Shown here: one piece after another, positions 34,101 through 42,505 of the stretch | Layout: each line of letters opens with the position of its first letter | Numbering within the stretch: the stretch's first letter is position 1 | DNA from: Candidatus Kapaibacterium sp. | GTDB taxonomy: Bacteria; Bacteroidota; Ignavibacteria; Kapaibacteriales; UBA4661 | DNA: 54,449 bases | Direction: 5' to 3' | NCBI GenBank assembly: GCA_004292595.1 | Contig: RDXM01000094.1 | Span: forward strand, 1 to 54,449 | Position numbers and translations under genes: made by a program | Notes under the pieces: model-generated | The model's database searches: none | What the model saw: the letters and a program-made list of their open reading frames with translations, nothing else | What the model was told of the DNA's origin: nothing

Positions 34101-35387
34101 ATGAATCTTCGCCTTATTACCACTCTTGTTTTTTGCGTATTGCTGCTCCTCTCAAATCGTTGGCTGTCCTACGAAGAAGGCATCACGATTCTGAAAGCCG
34201 CCGACACGCACAGCTACATGACCATCGCCAAAGCCGCACCAGCACTGCCCATGCTGACAACGCCAGAAACAATGCTGCCGACGAATCATTCTGCTCGTTT
34301 CATTGTGCCGTACTTGGCGGGCGCAATCGCTCATGGAATCGGCGTTTCAGAGCATTGGATGTTTCTTTGCTTTACGACATTTTTTTGTGGAATCATTGTG
34401 ATTTCGTGTTATCAAATGTTTGCAGAACTTGGTTTGAACGATATGCAGTACATCCCGCTCATGGGCTTACTTATTTTGAATCCGTACACGTTTCGCTATT
34501 ACCTCACCGTTCCTGCGATGGTGAATGATATTGTGTTTGTGGCAGGTTTTGCACTGACGCTCTTAGGTTTGATGCGTGGTGCAGCGCGTCAGGGTTTTGT
34601 GATAATTCTCGCAGGCAGCGTCATTGCTATTGCGGGACGGCAAAACGCGCTTGTGTATTTGCCCGCGCTTGCGGCGTGGATGCTTTGGGGCGAGAAGTGG
34701 CGCAGTCTCTCGCTTGGCAAGCGTTTGGGGCAATGTGCGATAGCCGCCGCGAGCATGATTGCGCTCTACGTCGTGATTGGGCGCGTCATTGCGAGCTTCA
34801 GTGTCCAAGGCATGGAAGGCGATGCGCTCACAGGGCTTGTGCGTTGGGCTGTTGCGCCAAGTGAAGGGAATTTTGCAGGCAAATTGAGGGTTTTTGCTGA
34901 ATACGGCTTGCGCACTGTTATTGCGCTCCTTTTCCCAGTATTTATGCTGCTTGGAATCGCCTTTGCGCAGCATTTTAACGGACTTTCCTTGCGCAACTTC
35001 TTTGCTCAAATGCCGCGTGATTTCTGGTTTGCGCTGTTGTTTGTTGCAGCTTTGTACAGCTTTGCTTTTTTGGGTGGACCGACCTTGTTCATGTCGGGCG
35101 TAACGCGCTATGTTTCGCACGCTTTTCCCGCAATGTTGTGTGCCTTGGCGATTGCTATGCGGCAGTACAACTCGTTTTCAGGCATTGCAGGTAGCTTGAT
35201 AATTTGGTTTATTGGCGTTGTTTTTTCAAGCTCCTTGCACCATATGACCACACGTTTTGGCGACCCAACTTCAGATAATTCATCGTATTTTGCGGTGATA
35301 TACTGTATTCTTGCTATTTTTGCAGGACTGCTCACGTTTCTTTTTGTGCGCAAGGAATTGAAAACACATTCTCCGAAACTTTCATAA
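34101..35387 (+). CDS. polytopic membrane protein, probable GT-C-type glycosyltransferase
   Basis: 428 residues with 10-12 membrane helices. The first long loop contains ILKAADTHSYMTIAKAAP, an acidic DxxSY-type motif in the position where GT-C glycosyltransferases keep their catalytic Asp. It ends with a charged tail (RKELKTHS). It is followed after four bases by a GT2 polyprenyl-phosphate-type glycosyltransferase, the classic donor-maker for GT-C enzymes, which supports a role transferring a lipid-linked sugar on the outer side of the inner membrane. The family assignment is inference from topology and context. Confidence 0.6.
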   Translation: MNLRLITTLVFCVLLLLSNRWLSYEEGITILKAADTHSYMTIAKAAPALPMLTTPETMLPTNHSARFIVPYLAGAIAHGIGVSEHWMFLCFTTFFCGIIVISCYQMFAELGLNDMQYIPLMGLLILNPYTFRYYLTVPAMVNDIVFVAGFALTLLGLMRGAARQGFVIILAGSVIAIAGRQNALVYLPALAAWMLWGEKWRSLSLGKRLGQCAIAAASMIALYVVIGRVIASFSVQGMEGDALTGLVRWAVAPSEGNFAGKLRVFAEYGLRTVIALLFPVFMLLGIAFAQHFNGLSLRNFFAQMPRDFWFALLFVAALYSFAFLGGPTLFMSGVTRYVSHAFPAMLCALAIAMRQYNSFSGIAGSLIIWFIGVVFSSSLHHMTTRFGDPTSDNSSYFAVIYCILAIFAGLLTFLFVRKELKTHSPKLS

Positions 35388-35391
35388 TACT

Positions 35392-36552
35392 GTGGCTCAA
35401 ACACCTTCAACTACGCATAAACACTCGGTTTCTTTCGTTGTCCCTTGTTTGAACGAAGAAAAGGTATTGCCGTTTGTTTTAACAAAACTCAAATCCCTCA
35501 AAGACAGCATCATTACTGACCGCGCTGTGGAAGTTATTGTTTCTGACAATGGCAGTACCGACAACTCAGTAAAAGTCGCGGAATCCTTCGGCGCACGGGT
35601 AATTCACTGCCCGCAGCGTGGCTACGGAGCTGCCTTGCAATGCGGTATTCGCGGTGCGGAAAACGAAGTCGTTATCTTCGCCGATGCTGATGATACCTAC
35701 GATTTCTTGGAAGCTCCCGCGCTTTTGCACAAGCTCGACGAGGGAAATTACGATATGGTGCTGGGTTCGCGCTTGCAAGGCACGATTCACGATGGCGCGA
35801 TGCCGTTTCTGCATCGCTACGTGGGAACGCCTGTTCTCGGCTTCATCATCAACGCGCTCTACTCCGACGGTTCGTATCGGCTGAGTGATTGCAATTCTGG
35901 CTTTCGTGCCTTCAAAAAGGCGAGTTTCGTTTCGTGGAACGTGAAAGGAACAGGAATGGAATTTGCGTCGGAAATGCTCGTAAAGGCGATGAAATCTGGC
36001 GCGAAGCTAAGTGAAGTTCCCGCGTCGCTCTCGCCCGACAAGCCCGGACGCATCCCGCATCTGCGCACGTGGCGCGACGGAATGCGCCATTTGTTGCAAA
36101 TTTTGCTCGAATCACCTGAATTTTTCTCAACGGCTGGAACGCTGCTTTGGTGCGCAAGTTGGCTTGTACTGGGGCTTGCGACTGCATTGGGACAAGTGAG
36201 TATTGGCGGGGCTTCCGTCTTTGGTTTGCACTCAATGATGTTCGCACTTTTGGGCAGCATTTTAGGCTTAACTGTCTGGTCAATCGGGATGTTTATTGCC
36301 GCAAAGCAAGGTTCTACGGTGCGTCTGTACAAGCGTTTCGTGGAAATGCAAGAAGATACGCTCTTTTGGCAATCGTTCTGGGTTGGCTCGGCGAGTTTGC
36401 TCTTGCTTGCGGGCATAGTAGTGCGCTGGGGTTGGGGCGGTTTTGCAAATCTTTCCCTTGAAAAACAAACGCTTCTTGTCATTGCTTTTGCCTCGAATGG
36501 ACTTCTCCTCACCGCAAATATTTTGACGGCGCATTTGCTGAAACGCACGTAA
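35392..36552 (+). CDS. glycosyltransferase family 2, polyprenyl-phosphate sugar synthase-like, with membrane tail
   Basis: 386 residues starting at a GTG. The GT-A domain (10-235) has FVVPCLNEEKVLPF, IVSDNGSTDNS and the metal-binding FADADDTYDF. DCNSGFRAFKK matches the DPM1/Ppm-type dolichol/polyprenyl-phosphate transferases. It is followed by four membrane helices (about 245-380), like the multi-membrane bacterial Ppm/GtrB relatives. It would load a sugar from a nucleotide donor onto a polyprenyl phosphate. It is probably translated with the upstream membrane protein. Confidence 0.9.
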   Translation: MAQTPSTTHKHSVSFVVPCLNEEKVLPFVLTKLKSLKDSIITDRAVEVIVSDNGSTDNSVKVAESFGARVIHCPQRGYGAALQCGIRGAENEVVIFADADDTYDFLEAPALLHKLDEGNYDMVLGSRLQGTIHDGAMPFLHRYVGTPVLGFIINALYSDGSYRLSDCNSGFRAFKKASFVSWNVKGTGMEFASEMLVKAMKSGAKLSEVPASLSPDKPGRIPHLRTWRDGMRHLLQILLESPEFFSTAGTLLWCASWLVLGLATALGQVSIGGASVFGLHSMMFALLGSILGLTVWSIGMFIAAKQGSTVRLYKRFVEMQEDTLFWQSFWVGSASLLLLAGIVVRWGWGGFANLSLEKQTLLVIAFASNGLLLTANILTAHLLKRT

Positions 36553-36618
36553 ATACTGGCATTTCGGCGAGAATTGAGAGCCTCACACACGAAAAAAATT
36601 CAACTAAAAATTTTGTCT

Positions 36619-36828
36619 ATGAACTCAACTGCTCATATTCCTTCTGACGCGCCGAAGAATGCGGCATTGGCGGCAATTACGCGCATGAATGATTCAGCAA
36701 CGTTTGAAGAAATCATGCACGAAGTGTATGTACTGCAAAAAATTGAACGAGGACGACGCGACGTTGCAGAAGGGCGCACGTATTCTCAGGAAGAAATGCG
36801 TAAGGAAATGCAAGCATGGCGCACGTAA
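36619..36828 (+). CDS. antitoxin of a RelE/ParE-type toxin-antitoxin pair
   Basis: 69 residues from the ATG at 36619 (an upstream start at 36574 is possible). It is mostly helical and charged (MNDSATFEEIMHEVYVLQKI, GRTYSQEEMRKEMQAW), like the short antitoxins paired with RelE/ParE toxins. Its stop overlaps the toxin start by 13 bases, the usual antitoxin-first coupling. The N-terminus probably binds the operon's operator. Confidence 0.78.
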   Translation: MNSTAHIPSDAPKNAALAAITRMNDSATFEEIMHEVYVLQKIERGRRDVAEGRTYSQEEMRKEMQAWRT

Positions 36829-37121
36829 TCTGGGCAGAGCAAGCGAAAAATGACCTCAAAGAAATCTACACCTTTTTGCGCCGCGACTCCGAAGAATATG
36901 CTGAAGCCTTGACCGATAGGCTCTTTTGGAGTACCGACCGTTTAGAGCAATTTCCATCAAGCGGGCGCATGATTCCTGAGTTTCGTTCTCGAAATTTGCG
37001 TGAAATTCTTGTTGAAAATTATCGCATTCTCTATGAACTTTCTGGCAATACTGTTCAGATTTTAGCGGTTATTCATAGCCGAAGAAATTTGCGTAAAGCG
37101 ACCAAAGGGCGCGTAAAATAA
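36816..37121 (+). CDS. RelE/ParE family toxin
   Basis: 101 residues. The fold signature is clear: VIWAEQAKNDLKEIYTFLRR at the start, LEQFPSSGRMIPEFRSRNLREI in the middle, and YRILYELSGNTVQILAVIHSRRNL at the end. This is the ParE/RelE superfamily; the ILAVIHSRR end is usual for ParE-like members. The target (gyrase or mRNA on the ribosome) cannot be decided from sequence. Confidence 0.88.
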   Translation: MAHVIWAEQAKNDLKEIYTFLRRDSEEYAEALTDRLFWSTDRLEQFPSSGRMIPEFRSRNLREILVENYRILYELSGNTVQILAVIHSRRNLRKATKGRVK

Positions 37122-37160
37122 GCACTAAAAACTACCAACCAACAACTAAAAACCAAAAAC

Positions 37161-38147
37161 ATGACCGACATCCGCGAACTCAACGAGCGCATCCAGCGTG
37201 AAAGCGCGTTTATTGAAATTCTCACGACCGAAATTGGCAAAAGTATCGTTGGGCAAAAATACATGGTCGAACGCCTGCTTATTGCAATGCTCGCAAATGG
37301 GCATATTCTCTTGGAAGGCGTTCCGGGCTTGGCAAAAACACTTGCTATCAAAACGCTGGCAACGGCTATTGATGCGAAGTTCAGCCGTATTCAGTTCACA
37401 CCCGATTTGCTTCCCGCCGACCTTGTTGGAACAATGATTTACAATCCTGCCAAAAGTGCGTTTTCGGTGCGACAAGGACCAATTTTCGCCAACTTCATTT
37501 TGGCGGATGAAATTAACCGCGCTCCAGCCAAGGTACAGAGCGCACTTCTGGAAGCAATGCAGGAACGCCAAGTAACGATTGGCGATGAAACTTTCAAGCT
37601 CGAAGAGCCGTTTTTGGTGCTGGCAACGCAGAATCCGATTGAGCAAGAAGGCACCTATCCGCTTCCCGAAGCGCAGGTGGACCGCTTCATGCTGAAGGCA
37701 CTTATCACCTACCCGACGCGCGAAGATGAACGCCTCATCATGCGGCAAAATCTGGCGAAAGAGGTTGCTGTGATTAACAAAGTCGTGAAACCAGAAGATA
37801 TTTTGAAAGCGCGAAAAGTCGTTGCGGATGTGTACATGGATGAAAAAATTGAGCAGTACATTTTGGATATTGTCGCTGCGACGCGCAAGCCGCAAGATTT
37901 CAAGCTCGGCAAGCTGGCAAATCTTATCAGCTACGGCGGTTCGCCGCGTGCGACGATTTCGCTCGCCAGTGCTGCGAAGGCGTTTGCCTTCATCAGGCAT
38001 CGCGGCTATGTTATTCCCGAAGATGTGCGCTCTATCTGCCACGACGTGCTGCGCCACCGCGTAGGGCTTACCTACGAGGCGGAAGCAGAAAATATGACAA
38101 CCGAAATGATAATTAACGAAATTTTGAACGTTGTTGAGGTTCCCTAA
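37161..38147 (+). CDS. MoxR family AAA+ ATPase
   Basis: 328 residues. Walker A is GVPGLAKT (53-60), Walker B ILADEINRAP, sensor LATQNPIEQEGTYPLPEAQ, arginine finger region VDRFMLKA. The C-terminal lid holds GGSPRATISLASAAKAFAF. MoxR ATPases act as chaperones that assemble or activate partners carrying VWA domains. The usual next gene, a DUF58 protein, is missing. Instead the stop codon overlaps the next ATG (TAATG) and the partner would be the large secreted protein that follows. Confidence 0.95.
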   Translation: MTDIRELNERIQRESAFIEILTTEIGKSIVGQKYMVERLLIAMLANGHILLEGVPGLAKTLAIKTLATAIDAKFSRIQFTPDLLPADLVGTMIYNPAKSAFSVRQGPIFANFILADEINRAPAKVQSALLEAMQERQVTIGDETFKLEEPFLVLATQNPIEQEGTYPLPEAQVDRFMLKALITYPTREDERLIMRQNLAKEVAVINKVVKPEDILKARKVVADVYMDEKIEQYILDIVAATRKPQDFKLGKLANLISYGGSPRATISLASAAKAFAFIRHRGYVIPEDVRSICHDVLRHRVGLTYEAEAENMTTEMIINEILNVVEVP

Positions 38148-40588
38148 TGCTCCAACACTTGATGAAGGCTTGCGTAGCGCGGTGTCGCGCGTACGCAAGC
38201 CGTGTTTTCCCTGCCGACCTGTTTGCTCGCATATTTTCTTTGCGCATTCTCTTCTCACGCAGCCTGTTTTCGCGCCCTTTGCAAGCCGTTTCCATGCTCG
38301 CAATCGCGTGTTTGCTGCTGAGTGCGCAATGCCGTTTTCCAACAGCTACACCTGGACTCCTGAATACTCCGCTCACGTATTCGACAATTCAAATTCGCTT
38401 TCTCAATCTTGCTGCTGACAAGCAGCCGCGCCTGATGCAGATTAGCGGCTCGTCCGCAGGATTTTTCCCTGTTCGCCCGCCGATACCCTTTGCCGAACTG
38501 AGCGATACGATTGCTCCAAGAGGCGACTCCGCGCGGGCTCGTGTGGCATTGATAATGGGAATAATGGGCAAAGACACCACTGAGTACACTGGTACCACCA
38601 CCGCAACGCGCCCCGCCATACGCTTTGCTGGCGTAAACAGCGTCTACACCTTGATTGCGCTGCCTTCGCGTCGTGGTACGGGAAGCGGGCAAACTGAAAC
38701 GAAGGCAACAATGACGATGGGCAGTAGTGCTGTGGATGTCTTTTTGCCGAATCTTCAGCCAGCGCGTCCTGTGGATACGGTGCTTGCCTTGGGGTGGTTT
38801 ACTGGGGCTCAAAGTGCGGGAGCGGTGCGTATTCGTGCGGTGAATTGCATTGCCGACACGCTCGTTACCTTCGACCTCACGCTCGGCTGTCCCAGTGGTG
38901 ATGCCGTTGCCACGAGTTTGCCGTATTTGGGCATTAGTCCGTATCGGACACAAAATTTGCCCGGCGGTCTGAACGATACGGTTACGGTGTCGCTCATTAC
39001 GAGAATTGGACAAAGCCGCACAACGACGGGGCAAAGCGTTCCCACGCCGCCGATTATTAACGGAAGTTTTGGACTCAGCGTCCGTTCTGGACAGTCTTAC
39101 GCCGTGCTTATTTACCGCGACAACGACGGTAAAATCAGCCTTTTGCCCATCAACGAGCAGAGTGGCGAAACGGTTTCCTTCAGGACGCAAAGCGACATCA
39201 AAACAAACGTGCGCGTGGTGAATATGTCGGGCAGCGTGATAGAACGTCTTGCGGTGGGCGATTCGACGCAATCAACGCCGCTTGATTTATCCACAAGCGG
39301 CATGAATACAGGCATGGAGCTGCCGCCGCTTAAAACCACAGGCTATAAGCCGCTGTCCGCGTGCCGCTCCATCGGGCGCGATGTTGTGCAGATGAAATTC
39401 GCATCAACACTTCCCGCAATCGACACAACGACGCTTGCGGCGGGACAAGATTACACCATGATTGCGGGCAGAAACGACGCACGGTCGCTTGGGCGGACGA
39501 TTGTTGCTCGCGTGGAAAACACCACTGTCCTGTCCTCCGACAGCGCGTATATCCGCATTGTGAGCTTTTTGAATGAGCCAGTGCAGGTGCAGCGCGGACT
39601 CAGCCATCAATCGCCACAGCAGATTTTGACGGGAACAATGGCGTTTGGAACAATGAGTCCACGCCTGACCGTCAAGGCAGGAACGACGAACCCATATCTT
39701 CCGCTTCTGGTCTTTAGTGCGCCGCCTCCGCCGAGCCTTGCACCGCAAATATTGCTGCAAACAGGGCTTGCTGGAATACAAGGGCAACGGTCGTATTTCA
39801 TAATTCTCATGCGCAGTTCCAGCACAGGACCCGTTGAAATGTACGTCCTCGAAGACACGAAAACTCCTCCCGCAAACGTCGTACTCAGCCAGATGGACAA
39901 AGGCGCATTTGTGCAGTTTGTGAATGCCCGCACGACATCGTACGTGCTGAAAAGGGCAACAAATACCACACCGCCAATGAGCATTGACGACGTTCAGCTC
40001 TTTTACGGTCGTCCGCAAATGAGCGTCTTGCGCACAGGCACATACGCCTTCAACATGGAGCGAAATACAAACGGAGGTAGCTTTGGCGTAAAACCAGGCG
40101 AGAGACGTGTGCTGGTGTTCTGGGAAAATAAGGATGGTGCGCTGCAAATGCTGGTAGATACAGGAATGAAGGATGATGCGCGGTGGCGTACATTGGGACT
40201 TTTTGGCGTGAATCCAGACAGAGATGACCGCAACATCCAACCACTGTTTCGCTACATGAATGTGTCGTCAGATTTTGGGCGGATGTTTGTCGATCCAAAC
40301 CCCGATGGCGGCGATTTTAAGCTATCCTCCACAGGCTCCGTAAACTACCGAGCCATTGCACCAGGCGAAGCCAGCTTCCCAAAGCCATTTGTTGCCGCTC
40401 GCACCTACGACCTCCGCTTCCGACGTTTTGAGAACCCCGCAGATTCCATGAGTGTTCTGCTACGGGATTACAGCTTTGGCGCAAACCGCGCCTACACTAT
40501 CATTTTTTCTGGCAAGACCATCACGCCGCGACGCGGAGATACGGCGGCGGTGCAGACCTACAATACGGTGGTGTTGCAGGAGTTTTGA
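38147..40588 (+). CDS. large secreted protein, DUF4397-like domains
   Basis: 813 residues from the ATG at 38147, which overlaps the moxR stop. A Met at 38294 starts a normal signal sequence (MLAIACLLLSAQC), so the 49 residues before it may be a long n-region or untranslated. LLLSAQC is a weak lipobox. The body repeats a motif of about 100 residues: IRFLNLAADKQP, VRAVNCIADTLV with LPYLGISPYRTQNLPGG, IRIVSFLNEPVQV, VQFVNARTTSYVL and LFRYMNVSSDF. This resembles the DUF4397 beta-sandwich seen in Bacteroidota surface proteins. Function is unknown; coupling to MoxR is the best clue. Confidence 0.65.
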   Translation: MLQHLMKACVARCRAYASRVFPADLFARIFSLRILFSRSLFSRPLQAVSMLAIACLLLSAQCRFPTATPGLLNTPLTYSTIQIRFLNLAADKQPRLMQISGSSAGFFPVRPPIPFAELSDTIAPRGDSARARVALIMGIMGKDTTEYTGTTTATRPAIRFAGVNSVYTLIALPSRRGTGSGQTETKATMTMGSSAVDVFLPNLQPARPVDTVLALGWFTGAQSAGAVRIRAVNCIADTLVTFDLTLGCPSGDAVATSLPYLGISPYRTQNLPGGLNDTVTVSLITRIGQSRTTTGQSVPTPPIINGSFGLSVRSGQSYAVLIYRDNDGKISLLPINEQSGETVSFRTQSDIKTNVRVVNMSGSVIERLAVGDSTQSTPLDLSTSGMNTGMELPPLKTTGYKPLSACRSIGRDVVQMKFASTLPAIDTTTLAAGQDYTMIAGRNDARSLGRTIVARVENTTVLSSDSAYIRIVSFLNEPVQVQRGLSHQSPQQILTGTMAFGTMSPRLTVKAGTTNPYLPLLVFSAPPPPSLAPQILLQTGLAGIQGQRSYFIILMRSSSTGPVEMYVLEDTKTPPANVVLSQMDKGAFVQFVNARTTSYVLKRATNTTPPMSIDDVQLFYGRPQMSVLRTGTYAFNMERNTNGGSFGVKPGERRVLVFWENKDGALQMLVDTGMKDDARWRTLGLFGVNPDRDDRNIQPLFRYMNVSSDFGRMFVDPNPDGGDFKLSSTGSVNYRAIAPGEASFPKPFVAARTYDLRFRRFENPADSMSVLLRDYSFGANRAYTIIFSGKTITPRRGDTAAVQTYNTVVLQEF

Positions 40589-40689
40589 GGATGTATTTTT
40601 CCGTCGGGCGGCTGCCGTTCTGATTCATTATCAGCATCGTAGCCGCTCGACAGGTATTTTTCTTGCTGGTAGTCTGTTACTGGCGTTGC

Positions 40690-42081
40690 TTATTTTTTCG
40701 CCGCATCTGCTTTCATTGGCTCGTTCAGGTAATCAAGCGTGAGATTCGCAAGTGCGCGAACGCCCGTCAGCAAAGCGGGTTCGTCAATGTAAAAAAGCGG
40801 TGAATGGTTTGCGGCTGCGCTTGCAAGCTGCGCTTTTGGGGTTACGCCCAAAAAGAAAAACAAACCTGGAATTTTGCGTTGATAAAAAGAGAAATCTTCT
40901 GAACCTGTGAGTTTCTGACACGGAAAAATAATGTTTTCTTCGCCCGCAACCCGCTTCAATGTTGGCGACATATACGCTGTTAGGCGTTCATCGTTCACGG
41001 TGCTGGGATATTGCTTGCGGATAAATACATTCGCGCTCGCGCCGCTCGCGCCAGCAATCATTTCGCTTGTGCGCTTGATGCGCTCATGAATACTGGTCTG
41101 CATGGCATCGTCGTAGGTGCGAATTGTTCCCGTCATTTCGACGCTATCGGGAATGATGTTGTTTCGCACACCACCGCGAATACTGCCAACGGTGATAATT
41201 GACGGCTCTTTGGTAACATCCACCTGACGGCTTTCAATCGTTTGCAAGCCCATAATGACTTGCGAGGCAGCGACAATCGGGTCAATGCCGCCCCATGGCT
41301 TCGCGCCATGCGTTTGCCGCCCGCGAATGACCATTTTCAAGTAATCTACTGCTGCCATTGTCGGACCGGGACGAAACGTAATTTTCCCTGTTTCCGTGCC
41401 TGCCATGACGTGCAATCCGAAAATAACTTCTGGTTTGGGATTCTCCAGAACGCCTTGTTTTATCATCAGTTCCGCGCCGCCTTCTTCGCCTTCGGGTGCG
41501 CCTTCTTCGGCGGGCTGGAAAATAAATTTTACGGTTCCGGGCAGATTCTGCTTCATATCAGCAAGGATTTCCGCCACGCTCATCAAAATAGACACGTGCG
41601 CATCGTGTCCGCAAGCGTGCATCACGCCGACACTTTGCCCGTTATATTCGGTGCGCACTTTCGATGCAAACGGCACGTCTGCTTGCTCGGAGACGGGCAG
41701 CGCGTCCATATCGGCTCGCAGCGCGATAATTGGTCCTGGCTTGCCGCCTTTCAAAACGCCCACAACGCCCGTGTATGCAATGCCCGTCTGGACTTCGATG
41801 CCGAGTTTTTTTAAGTGTTCGGCGACGATTTGCGATGTCCGTTTTTCGCGGTTGCCGAGTTCGGGATTTTGGTGGAAGTCGCGCCGCCACTGGAGGAGCT
41901 TGGGTTCAATCGCCGTGGCTTTTTTGTCAATCTCGGTGCGGAGTTTGTCGGTTGCTTGCCCTAAAAGCGGCGTATGATTGAAGGTGGTCAGCCCCAGCAA
42001 TACGATTGCCGAAAGACTTTGTGGAAGCAAAGTTTTTCTAACAAATGATGTGCTGCGGCGTAAGAAATGATGCGGGTTCAT
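40690..42081 (-). CDS. M20 family metallopeptidase/N-acyl amino acid amidohydrolase, exported
   Basis: 463 residues from the ATG at 42081, with a signal peptide (about 1-42, ending PLLGQ). The M20D pattern is clear: LLQWRRDFHQNPELG, the substrate motif IIALRADMDALPV, metal ligands in MHACGHDAHVSILM, catalytic QPAEEGAPEGEEGG, and LTGSEDFSFYQRKIPG near the end. Such enzymes cleave N-acyl groups from amino acids (hippurate, IAA conjugates) or act as carboxypeptidases. Export suggests scavenging of external acyl amino acids or peptides. Confidence 0.93.
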   Translation of the reverse strand: MNPHHFLRRSTSFVRKTLLPQSLSAIVLLGLTTFNHTPLLGQATDKLRTEIDKKATAIEPKLLQWRRDFHQNPELGNREKRTSQIVAEHLKKLGIEVQTGIAYTGVVGVLKGGKPGPIIALRADMDALPVSEQADVPFASKVRTEYNGQSVGVMHACGHDAHVSILMSVAEILADMKQNLPGTVKFIFQPAEEGAPEGEEGGAELMIKQGVLENPKPEVIFGLHVMAGTETGKITFRPGPTMAAVDYLKMVIRGRQTHGAKPWGGIDPIVAASQVIMGLQTIESRQVDVTKEPSIITVGSIRGGVRNNIIPDSVEMTGTIRTYDDAMQTSIHERIKRTSEMIAGASGASANVFIRKQYPSTVNDERLTAYMSPTLKRVAGEENIIFPCQKLTGSEDFSFYQRKIPGLFFFLGVTPKAQLASAAANHSPLFYIDEPALLTGVRALANLTLDYLNEPMKADAAKK

Positions 42082-42505
42082 AATGAATAAAAAGAAGAGT
42101 GAGAAAACTATGACTGCGACGGAATATGAACGATTGTGGGCTTCCGCGCTGGTGTGCATAATTTACGAAATCGTTTGCTGAATTATGCCAAATTAACGTG
42201 TGTGTTTTGCATTCTTTTATCAATCGGGCAAGCACGGAGCATGAAACTCGTAGCACTACTGCACAAACAAAAATTTGGGCAAATGGCTTCCTCTGTTTAT
42301 CTTTGTTCAACGCTTCCAACATGGCTTCAATACGAGCTTGAGAAACATTCAGGAGGAAATATATTGCGAAGCGAAGAGCTGCAAGAGAATTATGTTGGGG
42401 CGTTACTATTTCATTTGTATTTTCTTAGCTCTTCTTTGTCCTTTTTATACCGTCCTTTTGTGTTTTTATGTTCGTATGGTGAAATTATATTATCGGTAAA
42501 TAACT
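42082..42505 (+). other. 424-base divergent intergenic region
   Basis: It separates the minus-strand amidohydrolase from the plus-strand membrane protein and should hold both promoters. A 92-codon frame from the ATG at 42241 covers most of it and overlaps the next gene's start by 14 bases, but its composition (runs of Leu, Phe, Ser and Tyr, no motif) looks like translated AT-rich DNA. I see no repeats or RNA structures here. Confidence 0.5.

Noticed and set aside
37146-38342. A 398-codon frame on the minus strand covering all of moxR
   Set aside because: It mirrors the codon bias of a strongly conserved ATPase on the other strand, is rich in His, Arg, Asn and Cys with no domain, and has no promoter or neighbour support.
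38255-39271. A 338-codon minus-strand frame inside the DUF4397-like gene
   Set aside because: Arg/His/Thr-rich translation without motifs; the plus-strand gene is start-coupled to moxR and has repeated domains.
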